A DNA stretch of 17,579 nucleotides, taken from contig CAKTAM010000032.1 in NCBI GenBank assembly GCA_934527255.1, positions 1-17,579 on the forward strand. Direction: 5' to 3'. The notes below the pieces were generated by a model that saw only the letters and a program-made list of their open reading frames with translations, was not told the origin of the DNA and ran no database searches. Source of the DNA: an uncultured Oscillospiraceae bacterium (GTDB lineage: Bacteria; Bacillota; Clostridia; Oscillospirales; Ruminococcaceae). A program made the translations under genes and the position numbers. Position 1 is the stretch's first letter. Each line of letters opens with the position of its first letter. Of the stretch, positions 5,533 to 11,626 are shown in pieces.

Positions 5533-8187
5533 TTAGCCCAGCATGGCGGCCACAATGCCCGGGGCCGCTGCCAGCGCCTCCTGCACCTTGGCGGCATCCC
5601 GAATGCCGGCCATAGCCACATCCGGGCGGCCGCCGCCCTTACCGCCTGCCACGGCGGCAATTTCGCGCACCAGCTTGCCCGCGGCAAGCCCCTTCTTCAT
5701 GGCATTTGCGCCGACGCCGACGGTCAGCGACAGCTTGCCGCCGCTTTCGCCGCACAGTACCAGCACGCTGTCCGCGTGGGTATCGCGCGCCTTTTCCACC
5801 ATGCTGCGCACATCGTCCGCCGTGGCATCCTCCACAAAGGCGGCGCTGACCTTCACGCCGGAAACCTCCACCGCATCGTCAAACAGGCTGGCAGCCTTGG
5901 CCGCCGCCACCTTGGTCTTCAGGGCCGTCAGCTCGGCGTTGACGGCACGGTACTCCTCCATCACGCTTGCCGCGCGCACGGCCACCTCGCCGGTGCTGTT
6001 GGCCTTGAGGGCCTCCGCCGCCGACTTCAGCAGCTCGTCCTTCTTATCCAGCAGGGCCAGCACGCCGGTTCCCGTCACGGCCTCGATGCGCCGCACGCCC
6101 GCCGCCACGCTGGACTCGCTGACAATGCGCAGGCAGCCGATCTGCGCGGTGTTGGGCACATGGGTGCCGCCGCAGAACTCACGCGAGAAATCGGGCACAT
6201 CCACCACACGCACCACTTCGCCGTACTTTTCGCCAAACAGGGCCATTGCGCCCAGCGCCTTTGCCTCGGCAATGGGCATTTCGCGGGTGGTGACCTGCGC
6301 CGCGGCAAAAATTTCTTCGTTGACCAGCCGCTCGACCTGCGCCAGTTCTTCCGGCGTGACGGCGGCAAAATGCGTGAAGTCAAAGCGCACCTCACGCGGG
6401 CTTACCAACTGCCCGGCCTGATGCACATGGTCGCCCAGCACGCGGCGCAGCGCCGCCTGCAGCAGATGAGCAGCCGTGTGGTTGCGGGCCGTCGCCATGC
6501 GGGCGGCCGTATCCACCTGCGCCGTCAGCGTCATACCGGTGTGCAGCACGCCGCTTTCCAGCGTGCAGGTATGCACATACAGCCCCTTGGCGTTCTTTTT
6601 GCAATCGGTCACACGCAGGCATACGCCGTCGCCCGTCAGCGTGCCGGTATCGGCCACCTGACCGCCGCTTTCCGCATAGAACGCGGTGCGGTCCAGCACA
6701 ACCAGCACATCTGTGCGGGGCGCGTCGTCGTTGGCCAAATCCTCCACCAGACGGCCGTCGCTGGCCACCGCCAGCACGCGGCTCTCGGTGCACAGAGTCT
6801 GATAGCCCTCAAATACGGTCGGCTGCGCCTCCAGCGCCGCAAACAGATCCTCGTTCCACGACGAGCCCGCCTTGGCGTTATAGTCGGCGCGGGCGGTATC
6901 CTTCTGCACCTGCAGCGCCTTGCGGAAGCCCTCCTCATCCACGGTGAAGCCGTTTTCGGCGGCGATCTCGCGGGTGAGGTCAAGCGGGAAGCCGAAGGTG
7001 TCGTGCAGCTTGAACACCTCGCTGCCGGGCAGCTGACGCACGCCCTCCGCGCCCAGACGCTCCATCAGCGCATTCAGCAGATTCATGCCCTGGTCGATGG
7101 TGGCGTAGAAGCTGGCCTCCTCGTTGCCGATGACCTTTTTGATATAGTCGCCGTGCTCGACCAGCTCGGGGTAAGCGCCGCCGTTTTCGGTGATAACGGT
7201 GTCGATTAGCTCGGTGAGGAAGGGACGGTCAATGCCAAGCAGGCGGCCGTGACGGGCCGCGCGGCGCAGCAGACGGCGCAGCACATACCCGCGCCCGGCG
7301 TTGCCGGGCAGCACACCGTCCGCCACCATGAAGGTGGTGGCGCGGATGTGGTCGGTAATGACGCGCACCGAAACATCCGTCTTGTGCACCTTGTCGTACT
7401 CGACGCCCGCAATGCGGCAGACATGGTTGAGGATGTTGCGCACGGTATCCACCTCAAAGAGGTTATCCACCCCCTGCATCACGCAGGCCAGACGCTCCAG
7501 CCCCATGCCGGTGTCAATGTTGGGATGCTCCAGCCGGGTGTAAGTGCCCTGCCCGTCCGAATCAAACTGGCTGAACACCAGGTTCCAGACCTCGATATAA
7601 CGGTCGCACTCGCAGCCGACCTTGCAGTCCGGGCGGCCGCAGCCCTTGCTGGGGCCGCGGTCAAAATAGATCTCGCTGCAGGGACCGCACGGGCCGGAGC
7701 CATGCTCCCAGAAGTTATCCTCCTTGCCGAAGCGCACCATATGACTGGGGTCGACGCCCAGACGCTTTGTCCAGATGTCAAACGCCTCGTCGTCATCCAC
7801 ATAAACGGAGATATACAGCAGCTCCGGCGGAATTTCCAGCACTTTGGTAAAGAACTCCCACGCCCACGCGGTCGCCTCGATTTTGAAATAATCGCCGAAC
7901 GAGAAGTTGCCCAGCATCTCAAAGAAGCAGCCGTGGCGGGCGGTGATGCCCACGTTTTCAATATCCGGCGTGCGGATGCACTTCTGGCAGGTGGTCACAC
8001 GCTTGCGGGGCGGCACCGCCTGCCCCAGAAACCACTTTTTCATGGGGGCCATGCCGGAATTGATTAGCAGCAGGCTTTTGTCATCCGCCGGGGGGATCAG
8101 CGGAAAGCTGCCCAGCCGCAGATGGCCCTTGCTTTCAAAAAACGACAGATAAGCCTCGCGCAGTTCGTTCAGACCGGTCCATTTCAT
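5533..8187 (-). CDS. alaS: Alanyl-tRNA synthetase
   Basis: AlaRS charges tRNA-Ala with alanine and edits mischarged Ser/Gly. With the chosen start it is 884 residues, the usual full length. Visible parts in order: class II catalytic domain from the N terminus (KWTGLNELREAYLSFFESKGH), the TRHGC/FFEMLGNFSFGDYFK region (about 82-102), the signature FMVADGVLPGNAGRGYVLRR (about 286-305), the editing domain with HTAAH (570-574) and CGGTH (672-676) zinc ligands, and a C-terminal coiled region plus DHHA1-type glycine-rich end (GGKGGGRPDVAMAG). ATG at 8187 has AGGAG 10 nt upstream; an in-frame ATG at 8205 has no ribosome binding site. Expression is controlled by the alanine T-box upstream. It is the first gene of the minus-strand block. 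Confidence 0.98.
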   Translation of the reverse strand: MKWTGLNELREAYLSFFESKGHLRLGSFPLIPPADDKSLLLINSGMAPMKKWFLGQAVPPRKRVTTCQKCIRTPDIENVGITARHGCFFEMLGNFSFGDYFKIEATAWAWEFFTKVLEIPPELLYISVYVDDDEAFDIWTKRLGVDPSHMVRFGKEDNFWEHGSGPCGPCSEIYFDRGPSKGCGRPDCKVGCECDRYIEVWNLVFSQFDSDGQGTYTRLEHPNIDTGMGLERLACVMQGVDNLFEVDTVRNILNHVCRIAGVEYDKVHKTDVSVRVITDHIRATTFMVADGVLPGNAGRGYVLRRLLRRAARHGRLLGIDRPFLTELIDTVITENGGAYPELVEHGDYIKKVIGNEEASFYATIDQGMNLLNALMERLGAEGVRQLPGSEVFKLHDTFGFPLDLTREIAAENGFTVDEEGFRKALQVQKDTARADYNAKAGSSWNEDLFAALEAQPTVFEGYQTLCTESRVLAVASDGRLVEDLANDDAPRTDVLVVLDRTAFYAESGGQVADTGTLTGDGVCLRVTDCKKNAKGLYVHTCTLESGVLHTGMTLTAQVDTAARMATARNHTAAHLLQAALRRVLGDHVHQAGQLVSPREVRFDFTHFAAVTPEELAQVERLVNEEIFAAAQVTTREMPIAEAKALGAMALFGEKYGEVVRVVDVPDFSREFCGGTHVPNTAQIGCLRIVSESSVAAGVRRIEAVTGTGVLALLDKKDELLKSAAEALKANSTGEVAVRAASVMEEYRAVNAELTALKTKVAAAKAASLFDDAVEVSGVKVSAAFVEDATADDVRSMVEKARDTHADSVLVLCGESGGKLSLTVGVGANAMKKGLAAGKLVREIAAVAGGKGGGRPDVAMAGIRDAAKVQEALAAAPGIVAAMLG

Positions 8188-8302
8188 AACCTGTTCTCTC
8201 CTCACATCGTCCGCTTTTTACACGGTATTTTTTCGCCGGGCTTTGGTGGCCGCTGCGGGCCCGGGGCACACCGGCAGGCTTTTGCGGTGAACAAGCCGCC
8301 GC

Positions 8303-8340
8303 AAAAAAATAAACCTTCCTCCCAACACTTGGGACGAAGG
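8303..8340 (-). terminator. T-box controlled intrinsic terminator
   Basis: On the minus strand CCTTCGTCCC (8340-8331) pairs with GGGAGGAAGG (8323-8314) around an AAGTGTT loop, directly followed by TTTATTTTTTT. It is the OFF structure of the alaS T-box; its 5' arm would be sequestered when the antiterminator forms with uncharged tRNA. Confidence 0.93.
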
Positions 8341-8548
8341 CAAGCGCTTCCGTGGTACCACCCAGCTTGCGCGCAGAACGCACGCCACTTTTTGCGCACC
8401 GTAACGCAGTGCCTGCGCCGGATTCTTCACCCGGAGGCTTGGGGGCGGCACAAAACAGCGGCGGTCAGGCCCCTTTCACCAAAGCGGAGCCATTCTCTGC
8501 AGGCCACAGGCTGTCCGTCTCCCCGTCATCGCCCATTTCCTCTGATAC
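8303..8548 (-). promoter_or_regulatory. Alanine T-box leader riboswitch of alaS
   Basis: The leader RNA starts near 8548 and runs leftwards. The invariant T-box sequence TGGGTGGTACCACGG is at 8364-8350; its UGGU bulge complements the ACCA end of uncharged tRNA-Ala (discriminator A). It is followed by the competing terminator at 8340-8303. The upstream part (about 8535-8445) has the Stem I look: a GATGA K-turn-like element, CAGAGAATGG and GGTGAAAGG pieces, and on its 3' side two adjacent alanine codons GCC-GCT (8462-8457), one of which should be the specifier. Known mechanism: uncharged tRNA-Ala stabilises the antiterminator and turns alaS on. The remaining leader to the start codon is about 115 nt. 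I could not fold Stem I fully, so the specifier choice is open. Confidence 0.93.
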
Positions 8549-8554
8549 CTCTTT

Positions 8555-8583
8555 AGTATATCTGCTTATGCGCAAAATGTCAA
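8555..8583 (-). promoter_or_regulatory. Sigma-A promoter of the alaS T-box transcript
   Basis: Consensus -35 TTGACA (8583-8578) and -10 TATACT (8560-8555) are separated by 17 nt on the minus strand. The predicted start near 8548 places the whole T-box leader in the transcript. It lies in the 55-nt space between the def stop and the leader. Confidence 0.88.
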
Positions 8584-8592
8584 TGCGCAAAA
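8568..8592. repeat. Direct repeat flanking the alaS -35 element
   Basis: ATGCGCAAAA occurs at 8568-8577 and again at 8583-8592, a 15-bp period. The -35 hexamer (8578-8583) lies between the copies. It could be a regulator binding site or chance in a biased sequence. Confidence 0.5.
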
Positions 8593-8638
8593 CGGGGTTT
8601 TCTGCGGTTTTTTCGGTGCGCGGGGCGGGCGCAGCGCA

Positions 8639-9049
8639 TCAGATCAGCACGCCGTCGCAATGATCCAGCTCGTGCTGGACGATCTGCGCCGCAAAGCCCT
8701 GCAGGGTGATGGTGCGGCGGCGAAAGGCCGCATCCTGCGCAAAGAGAACAATGGTCTGCCAGCGCCGGGCGGGGCGGCTGCCCGCCAGAGAAAGGCAGCT
8801 CTCCTGCGTTTCATACGGGCCGCTGCGCCGGAGAATCTTCGGGTTGAACAGCAGCACCGGCCCGTCGCCCGCATCATAAACGATGATACGCTTGCAGACG
8901 CCGATCATATTGGCGGCCATGCCGACGCACTCCGCCGCATGCGCCTGCAGCGTATCCAGCAGATCCTGCCCGACGCCAAGATCCTCCGGGCCCGCGGGCT
9001 GGGACGGCCTGCTCAGCAGCAGCGCGTCATGAACAATGGGACGAACCAT
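8639..9049 (-). CDS. def: Peptide deformylase-like protein, divergent motif 1
   Basis: Peptide deformylase removes the formyl group from the N-terminal Met of new proteins using a bound metal. The 136-residue protein carries motif 2 as ESCLS (83-87; metal-ligand Cys85) and motif 3 as QHELDH (125-130; ligands His126 and His130, catalytic Glu127). Motif 1 reads GMAANMIG (43-50), with Met where classical enzymes have Gln (GxGLAAxQ). It ends shortly after motif 3, so it lacks the long C-terminal helix of E. coli-type enzymes. This short form is known among Clostridia and lactobacilli. ATG at 9049 has GAGG 6 nt upstream; the reading frame stays open far upstream, but nothing there looks like protein. 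It is a single gene with its own promoter. Whether it is the essential deformylase or a paralogue cannot be told. Confidence 0.85.
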   Translation of the reverse strand: MVRPIVHDALLLSRPSQPAGPEDLGVGQDLLDTLQAHAAECVGMAANMIGVCKRIIVYDAGDGPVLLFNPKILRRSGPYETQESCLSLAGSRPARRWQTIVLFAQDAAFRRRTITLQGFAAQIVQHELDHCDGVLI

Positions 9050-9104
9050 AAAGCACCTCTCCTCTTCGGCAAGCATTCGGCGGCCGCCAGCCGCCGTTTT
9101 GGGT

Positions 9105-9134
9105 AGTATACCATAAAAGCAGCCGTGCTGTCCA
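9105..9134 (-). promoter_or_regulatory. Promoter of def
   Basis: On the minus strand TGGACA (9134-9129) and TATACT (9110-9105) are 18 nt apart. Transcription would begin near 9098, giving a short leader of about 50 nt before the def ATG. Confidence 0.7.
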
Positions 9135-9299
9135 CCGCCGGTACGGCGCAATCTGCTTTGCATGGGACGCATTTTCTTTTTTTCGGCCGCACCGGGCCTC
9201 CCGGCGTCGTCTGCCATGCGCTGGTCTTCCCGCAAAACCAACTTATCTCGTGGGTTTTTGTGCGTTTTGCCGGTTTTCCGCGAAACGGGCAAACTTTGC
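9135..9299. other. Divergent intergenic region def / ECF S component
   Basis: The 342 nt between the divergent genes hold the def promoter on the left and the ECF promoter on the right. The middle part has runs of T and GC-rich stretches and a weak dyad (GCAAAACC near 9234, GGTTTTTGTGC near 9253), but no ORF with a ribosome binding site and no riboswitch pattern that I recognise. Confidence 0.5.
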
Positions 9300-9328
9300 T
9301 TGCTTTTTGGCGGCTTCTGGTGTAGGAT
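9300..9328 (+). promoter_or_regulatory. Promoter of the ECF S-component gene
   Basis: TTGCTT (9300-9305) and TAGGAT (9323-9328) are 17 nt apart. Predicted start is near 9335, so the leader is only about 57 nt, too short for a classical vitamin riboswitch. Confidence 0.55.
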
Positions 9329-9391
9329 GATAGCATTGCCGGAACGGCGCACGCCGCCGGTGACAACACAATGTGCAGGAGGGGAATGTTT

Positions 9392-9919
9392 ATGAAAGAC
9401 AGAAAGCTGTGGAAACTGGTGCAGGCAGCCCTGTTTGCGGCGCTGACCTGTGTGGCTACCATGGTGGTGCATATTCCCGTACCGGCCACCGGCGGCTATC
9501 TGAACCTGGGGGACGCGGTTGTTCTGCTGGGCGCACTGATGCTGGGGCCCTGGTACGGCTTTGCCGCAGGGGGGCTGGGCTCCATGCTGGCGGATCTGCT
9601 TTCCGGCTACCCGCAGTATGCGCCGGGCACGCTGATCATCAAGGGGCTGTGCGCCGTGGTGGCGGTGCTGCTGTGGTCGGCGCTGGAAAACCGGCTGCAC
9701 TGGAAGCCGCTGCCCGCGCTGCTGGTGGGCACCGTTGCCGGAGAGGCCGTCATGGTGCTGGGCTACTTTGCCTATGAGGGGCTGATCCTCGGCTACGGCA
9801 TGGGCGCTGCCGCCGCCATTTTGGGCAACGTGGTACAGGGGGCGGCCGGTATCGCGCTGTCCATTCTGCTGTTCTGGCAGCTGCGCCGCCTGAAGCCCTA
9901 TTTCAACGCCTCGCACTAA
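9392..9919 (+). CDS. ECF transporter substrate-binding S component
   Basis: S components are small membrane proteins that capture a vitamin or other micronutrient and dock on the shared EcfA-EcfA'-EcfT energising module. The 175-residue protein has about five to six hydrophobic helices (about 8-30, 38-60, 62-72, 78-97, 107-133, 138-163). It starts with an AxxxA-type helix (VQAALFAALTC), the interface with EcfT, and carries the segment GGYLNLGDAVVLLGALMLGP (34-53) typical of the riboflavin/ThiW-like ECF S family (PF07155 group). The substrate cannot be read from sequence. GGAGGGG at 9378-9384 is 7 nt before ATG 9392; ATG at 9386 is too close and ATG at 9371 lies before the ribosome binding site. 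No EcfA or EcfT gene is in the window, so it must use a module encoded elsewhere. A clear terminator follows. Confidence 0.88.
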   Translation: MKDRKLWKLVQAALFAALTCVATMVVHIPVPATGGYLNLGDAVVLLGALMLGPWYGFAAGGLGSMLADLLSGYPQYAPGTLIIKGLCAVVAVLLWSALENRLHWKPLPALLVGTVAGEAVMVLGYFAYEGLILGYGMGAAAAILGNVVQGAAGIALSILLFWQLRRLKPYFNASH

Positions 9920-9930
9920 ACGGCAGCTTC

Positions 9931-9959
9931 AACGCCCGTCCGGCCGGACGGGCGTTTTC
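9931..9959 (+). terminator. Intrinsic terminator after the ECF S component
   Basis: AACGCCCGTCC (9931-9941) and GGACGGGCGTT (9946-9956) form a perfect 11-bp stem with a GGCC loop, followed by a T-rich end (TTTTCT). It lies 11 nt after the stop codon and makes the ECF gene a monocistronic unit. Confidence 0.9.
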
Positions 9960-9982
9960 TGCAGGGGCGCGGCAGCCTGCCG

Positions 9983-10011
9983 TTGACAAAGCCGCCGTCC
10001 TTTTTTATAAT
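9983..10011 (+). promoter_or_regulatory. Perfect consensus sigma-A promoter of the ywlG-yggS unit
   Basis: TTGACA (9983-9988), a 17-nt spacer and TATAAT (10006-10011) match the sigma-A consensus at all twelve positions. A T6 run lies just before the -10. Predicted start is near 10018, giving a leader of about 58 nt. Confidence 0.92.
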
Positions 10012-10075
10012 GGTAACAACAGCGCAGGCTCCTTTGCCCGCCGCTTTCCGCTTTTTTACAAGAGAGGTCATGCTT

Positions 10076-10642
10076 ATGGATACCGCCGCTTTTCTTTGTG
10101 AGATTTCCCGCCAGACGGCCGACGCCGCGCGCGAGCTGCTGGAGCTTGCCGCCCTGCAGCCGGGGCAGGTGCTGGTGGTGGGGTGCTCCTCCAGCGAAAT
10201 TCTGGGGCAGCGCATCGGAAAGGCCGGCAGCATGGAGGCTGCCGCCGCCGTGGTGGACGCCCTGCTGCCGGAGGCCGAGCGCCGCGGCGTTTTTCTGGCC
10301 GCGCAGTGCTGCGAGCATCTGAACCGGGCGCTGGTGCTGGAGGCGGAGGCCGCCGCCCGCTATGGGTGGGAGCCTGTCACCGTTGTACCGCAGCCGCATG
10401 CGGGCGGCTCGTTTGCCGCGACGGTATGGAAGCGCCTGCACCGGCCCGTAGCGGTGGAGGCCATTGCCGCCCACGCCGGAATGGACATCGGCGACACCCT
10501 CATTGGGATGCACCTGCGCCCCGTGGCCGTACCGGTACGCCTTGGCGTAACGCATATTGGGGCGGCCAACCTGGTATGTGCCCGCACCCGTCCCAAATAC
10601 ATCGGCGGGCCGCGCGCCGTTTACACCACCGACGAAGCCTGA
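10076..10642 (+). CDS. ywlG: UPF0340 (YwlG/TIGR01440/DUF436) family protein
   Basis: This 188-residue protein matches the length and conserved blocks of the YwlG family: VVGCSSSEILGQRIGKAGSM (about 38-57), QCCEHLNRALVLEAE (about 79-93), VPQPHAGGSFAA, and a C-terminal GVTHIGAANLVCARTRPKYIGG block. The two Cys/Ser-rich loops and the conserved His residues suggest an enzyme active site, but the function of the family is not established. AGAGAGG (10061-10067) is 8 nt before ATG 10076; the ATG at 10070 is only 2 nt away. It sits behind a perfect promoter and 30 nt before yggS, so the two are co-transcribed. In B. subtilis ywlG lies near glyA (serine hydroxymethyltransferase, a PLP enzyme), so a metabolic link to PLP is only a hint. 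Confidence 0.92.
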   Translation: MDTAAFLCEISRQTADAARELLELAALQPGQVLVVGCSSSEILGQRIGKAGSMEAAAAVVDALLPEAERRGVFLAAQCCEHLNRALVLEAEAAARYGWEPVTVVPQPHAGGSFAATVWKRLHRPVAVEAIAAHAGMDIGDTLIGMHLRPVAVPVRLGVTHIGAANLVCARTRPKYIGGPRAVYTTDEA

Positions 10643-10672
10643 ACGTTTTGCCTGTTGAAAAGGAGAAGAACC

Positions 10673-11392
10673 ATGCCGGAAGCTATCAGCCGGGAACAGC
10701 TGGCCCAAAACATCGCCCTCATCCGCCAACGCATGGCACAGGCTGCCGCCCGTGCGGGCCGCCGTACAGAGGAAATCGCCTTGTGCGCCGCAAGCAAGCT
10801 GCACGACGCCGATACCGTGCGGCTGGCCGCCGGGCTGGACATTGACATTTTCGGCGAAAACCATGTGCAGGAGCTGGTTGCCAAACGGGCAGCGGGCGCT
10901 TACCTGCAAAAGCCGCTGCACTTTATCGGGCATCTGCAGACCAACAAGGTGAAGCAGGTGGTCGGCGCGGTGCAGCTGATCGAATCGGTCGATTCGGCGC
11001 ATCTGCTGCAGGCCATTGAAAAGCAGGCTGCCCGGCTGGAACTGGTGCAGGACATTCTGCTGGAGGTCAACATTGGCGGGGAGGGAAGCAAAAGCGGCAT
11101 TGCGCCGCAGCAGCTGCCCGCCCTGCTGGAGGCCGCCGCTGCCTGCCCGCATGTGCAGGTGCTGGGGCTGATGGCGGTGCCGCCCGCCGACACGGACGAC
11201 GACGCCAACCGCGGCTATTTTGCCGCCATGCGCCGCCTGTTTGAGCAAAGCCGCGCCTGCGGCCTGCCGCAGACGGAAATGCGCTGGCTTTCCATGGGGA
11301 TGAGCGGCGACTTTGAAAACGCCATTCTGGAGGGGGCCAACCTGGTGCGCATCGGCACCGCTATTTTCGGCGCACGCCAGTATGATCGTTAA
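10673..11392 (+). CDS. yggS: YggS/PROSC-type pyridoxal phosphate homeostasis protein
   Basis: Members bind pyridoxal 5'-phosphate on a lysine in an alanine-racemase-like TIM barrel and help keep free PLP and amino-acid pools balanced; they have no known catalytic reaction. The 239-residue length is standard. The PLP lysine is Lys42 in CAASKLHD. Further signatures are FGENHVQEL, LHFIGHLQTNKVK, LLEVNIGGEGSKSGI, GLMAVPP and the C-terminal LSMGMSGDFENAI with GANLVRIGTAIFGAR, which forms the phosphate-binding side. AAGGAG lies 7 nt before ATG 10673; an in-frame ATG at 10655 precedes the ribosome binding site. It is second in an operon with the YwlG protein. In many Firmicutes yggS lies beside sepF/ylmG division genes, so this placement differs from the common one. 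Confidence 0.94.
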   Translation: MPEAISREQLAQNIALIRQRMAQAAARAGRRTEEIALCAASKLHDADTVRLAAGLDIDIFGENHVQELVAKRAAGAYLQKPLHFIGHLQTNKVKQVVGAVQLIESVDSAHLLQAIEKQAARLELVQDILLEVNIGGEGSKSGIAPQQLPALLEAAAACPHVQVLGLMAVPPADTDDDANRGYFAAMRRLFEQSRACGLPQTEMRWLSMGMSGDFENAILEGANLVRIGTAIFGARQYDR

Positions 11393-11408
11393 GCTTTTGC
11401 CTTGCCCC

Positions 11409-11440
11409 GCCCTGCCGCCCCCGGCAGGGCTTTTTCTTTT
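11409..11440 (+). terminator. Intrinsic terminator of the ywlG-yggS operon
   Basis: GCCCTGCCG (11409-11417) and CGGCAGGGC (11422-11430) form a 9-bp GC stem with a CCCC loop, followed by TTTTTCTTTT. It lies 16 nt after the yggS stop. Confidence 0.94.
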
Positions 11441-11480
11441 GCGGCGGCAGGGCCGTTCTCTCCCCTGCCCCATTTTTATG

Positions 11481-11523
11481 GGCAAAACCACTAAAAAAGC
11501 GGAGCAAAAACTTCTGTTTTGCC
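11481..11523. repeat. Dyad upstream of the 690-residue protein gene
   Basis: GGCAAAAC (11481-11488) and GTTTTGCC (11516-11523) are exact inverted repeats with 27 nt between them, ending 23 nt before the extended -10 at 11546. Position and spacing suit an operator bound by a dimeric regulator, but it could also be chance. Confidence 0.4.
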
Positions 11524-11545
11524 TCTAGGAAAACCCCGGCCGCTC

Positions 11546-11554
11546 TGGTATACT
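11546..11554 (+). promoter_or_regulatory. Extended -10 promoter of the 690-residue protein gene
   Basis: TGGTATACT gives a TG-N extended -10 with TATACT at 11549-11554. No good -35 lies 17 nt upstream, which suits an extended -10 or activator-dependent promoter. Predicted leader is about 65 nt. Confidence 0.6.
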
Positions 11555-11626
11555 TGTCGTGCATTCCGGCACGTTGGCCGGGTGAGAAAACAAACAAGAG
11601 AAAAAGAACACCATGGAGGAACGACC

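Noticed and set aside
5374..7209. Plus-strand open frame antisense to alaS
   Set aside because: The sense strand encodes a full AlaRS with all motifs; the antisense product is His/Arg/Gln-rich with no family pattern.
8639..9916. A 425-codon reading of the def frame
   Set aside because: Only the last 136 codons resemble a protein family; the upstream part runs antisense through the ECF gene and the def promoter, and the ATG at 9049 has a good ribosome binding site.
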